Position numbers and translations under genes: made by a program
Shown: positions 62,701 to 64,000 of the stretch, in pieces
How the letters are laid out: every line of letters starts with the position of its first letter
Numbering within the stretch: the first letter of the stretch is position 1
Origin: Gordionus sp. m RMFG-2023
Lineage: Eukaryota > Nematomorpha > Gordioida > Chordodea > Parachordodidae
Direction: 5' to 3'
NCBI RefSeq assembly: GCF_954871325.1
Contig: NC_088776.1
Location: forward strand, 11,594,052-11,658,051
DNA: 64,000 bases
The notes under the pieces: generated by a model
The model's database searches: none
What the model was told of the DNA's origin: nothing
Seen by the model: the letters and a program-made list of their open reading frames with translations, nothing else

Positions 62701-62884
62701 GCAAAATTAAATTATCATGGCGTCAAAAAAACTAAATTTAATGAAATATCGAAAATAGGTAATATCTTTCATGAATTTTAATTTATCTATTATATCTTCA
62801 AAATTTATAAAATAATTTTTCGAAAATTAAAATTTTTTATAAAAAAAATATGATTATAACCGCAGCGAAATAATCTCATTTCAT

Positions 62885-63469
62885 GGTACTAATGCTGGAA
62901 AATCTTTTTATTTATGTTTAAAAATGAAAAAAAGTTTAAAAAAATAATAATTATAACAAAACACGTTATTTTATAAAAGAGCGGTATCTATTTTTGACAA
63001 AAATGTTTATTTTTTGATTTTTTAAATCGTAATAACTAAAAAACCCATGGCTGTCCCAAGTTTAAATTTTTTTTATGAATAGATATAAGGTTAGAGAATA
63101 AGAAAAATATTCAAAAAATTGGCACTGGAATTTTTATGTTTAAAATTTAAAACGTAAATAAAAACCGCAACAATATTATTTCAAAAAATCCTTAATATTT
63201 AATAAAAGGCCTTTAATAGAGTTACAAAATGACATATAACTTATATTTTTAAAATCATTATTTTTTAACTTATCTCAATTTCAAAAAATCGTATTTTTCG
63301 AAAAAAGGTCATTTTTGGCACATTTGACCATTGATATCTCTGGAACTATTAGTACTAGGAAGCTAAAATTTTGGATTCGATGCTTTCAAATGATATTCTC
63401 TCAGCATACAAAATTTTATCGAAATTAAAAGGTAGGGCCGAAAAGTTATCGATTTGGTATAGAATTACC
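62885..63469 (-). repeat. Right terminal inverted repeat
   Basis: Inverted partner of 60033-60632, running inward from GGTAATTCTATACC (minus strand) to GATTTTCCAGCATTA. Differences from the left arm in the outer 200 bp are a few substitutions such as GGGCC/GGCCC and TTGGAG/TTCCAG. Confidence 0.88.
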
Positions 63470-63475
63470 CCAAAG

Positions 63476-64000
63476 CCAATAAAGCATTTTCTAAAATAAA
63501 TTCATTAAAATTTCATATAATTTAAATATACCTATGAACATATTTTATACACACTAACTATATTATACCAAATATAATATCGCCATAAACATGATATTGA
63601 TTTTAATAGAACTGCACCAATTTTTTGCCGATATTAAAATGGCCTGGTTATAAATGTGTATATTTAGAAATTGTCACAAGATAGATAGATATTTTTTTAT
63701 AATCTTAGACTGGTAATAACACTTAAAAATATGTTTTAAAACAAAAATATTTGAAGGAAAGGTTGGTATTGGCAAATATAATCAGCCTATGTTTTGGATA
63801 GACAAAAATCCAATTTTGAAAATTTTAAATTGCCAGATTCTAGACCAGGGTTGCCAGATATTCTTCACTTGAAACGTGAGTTTTTCTTTTACAATAATTA
63901 ATGGGGGACTTCGCCTTCCATACCCCCCCCCCAATTTGGGTAATTGATGTAGCATACTCATCTAAGTTAATATGTTATATTTAATATAACTAGATTTTAA
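63476..64000. other. AT-rich stretch with a poly-C run
   Basis: A run of ten C lies at 63923-63932. No gene or element seen to the window edge. Confidence 0.5.

Larger units (their letters stand above)
60027..63475. mobile_element. Long-TIR DNA transposon with 6-bp target duplication
   Basis: The element spans 60033-63469 (3437 bp), flanked directly by CCAAAG at 60027-60032 and 63470-63475. It starts GGTAAGTCCATACC and ends GGTATAGAATTACC. Each end carries an inverted repeat of roughly 590 bp (60033-60632; 62885-63469). Over the outer 200 bp I count about six differences between the arms. Between them lies a broken transposase gene on the plus strand. A 6-bp duplication argues against hAT (8), Tc1/mariner (TA), piggyBac (TTAA) and PIF/Harbinger (3). 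I do not assign a superfamily. Confidence 0.88.

Noticed and set aside
60027-63475. Reading the 6-bp duplication and long TIRs as a Polinton
   Set aside because: The size is 3.4 kb, the termini are GGTAA rather than the usual AG start, and the coding blocks are those of a transposase family, with no polymerase, capsid or ATPase segment seen.
1-64000. CRISPR arrays, rRNA, tRNA, riboswitches and bacterial-type promoters or terminators
   Set aside because: No regularly spaced repeats with unique spacers, no recognisable RNA gene, and the DNA is eukaryotic in character. AT-rich boxes are too common here to call as promoters.

Overview
This is very AT-rich eukaryotic nuclear DNA with no convincing intact host gene. 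Frames are short in all six directions. The best stretches of coding texture are decayed transposase or retroelement fragments. The base composition, the swarm of small hAT-type elements, the ZMYM1-like hAT fragments and the long-TIR transposon family fit an arthropod-like invertebrate (copepod or aphid type). That placement is inference from composition and repeats, not from a marker gene.

Layout. 0-5 kb: an unrecognised ATG-less open frame at the left edge, a TIR element near 0.6-1.2 kb, a foldback hAT MITE at 1.8 kb and a decayed G-rich tract at 4.3-4.6 kb. 5-16 kb: two related hAT MITE families with GC-rich GGCCCGGCCCG subterminal blocks (5.8, 7.3, 10.2, 15.2 kb). 16-24 kb: foldback MITEs (16.9 and 22.3 kb, the latter with a perfect 8-bp target duplication), a nested hairpin element (22.9-23.5 kb) and a MITE-like block holding a 27-bp tandem repeat (23.8-24.1 kb). 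28-29 kb: a 917-bp non-autonomous hAT element. 32.2-32.7 kb: hAT transposase remnant. 33-41 kb: almost featureless AT-rich DNA. 41.7-47.3 kb: another cluster of MITEs. 53.3-59.7 kb: two further hAT transposase remnants on the minus strand with a retroelement-like fragment and a MITE between them. 60.0-63.5 kb: the best-defined element, a 3.4-kb transposon with inverted repeats of about 590 bp, a 6-bp target duplication and a broken transposase gene.

How the parts relate. The small elements look like passengers of hAT transposases: their ends start with (T/C)AGNG or CAAAG and several are flanked by 8-bp duplications. The three clearer hAT transposase remnants all lie on the minus strand, are broken, and cannot be matched to particular MITEs from this window alone. 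The 60-kb transposon has much better preserved ends than coding region, suggesting that it was moved by a transposase supplied elsewhere. I see no CRISPR array, rRNA, tRNA, operon or prokaryote-type signal.
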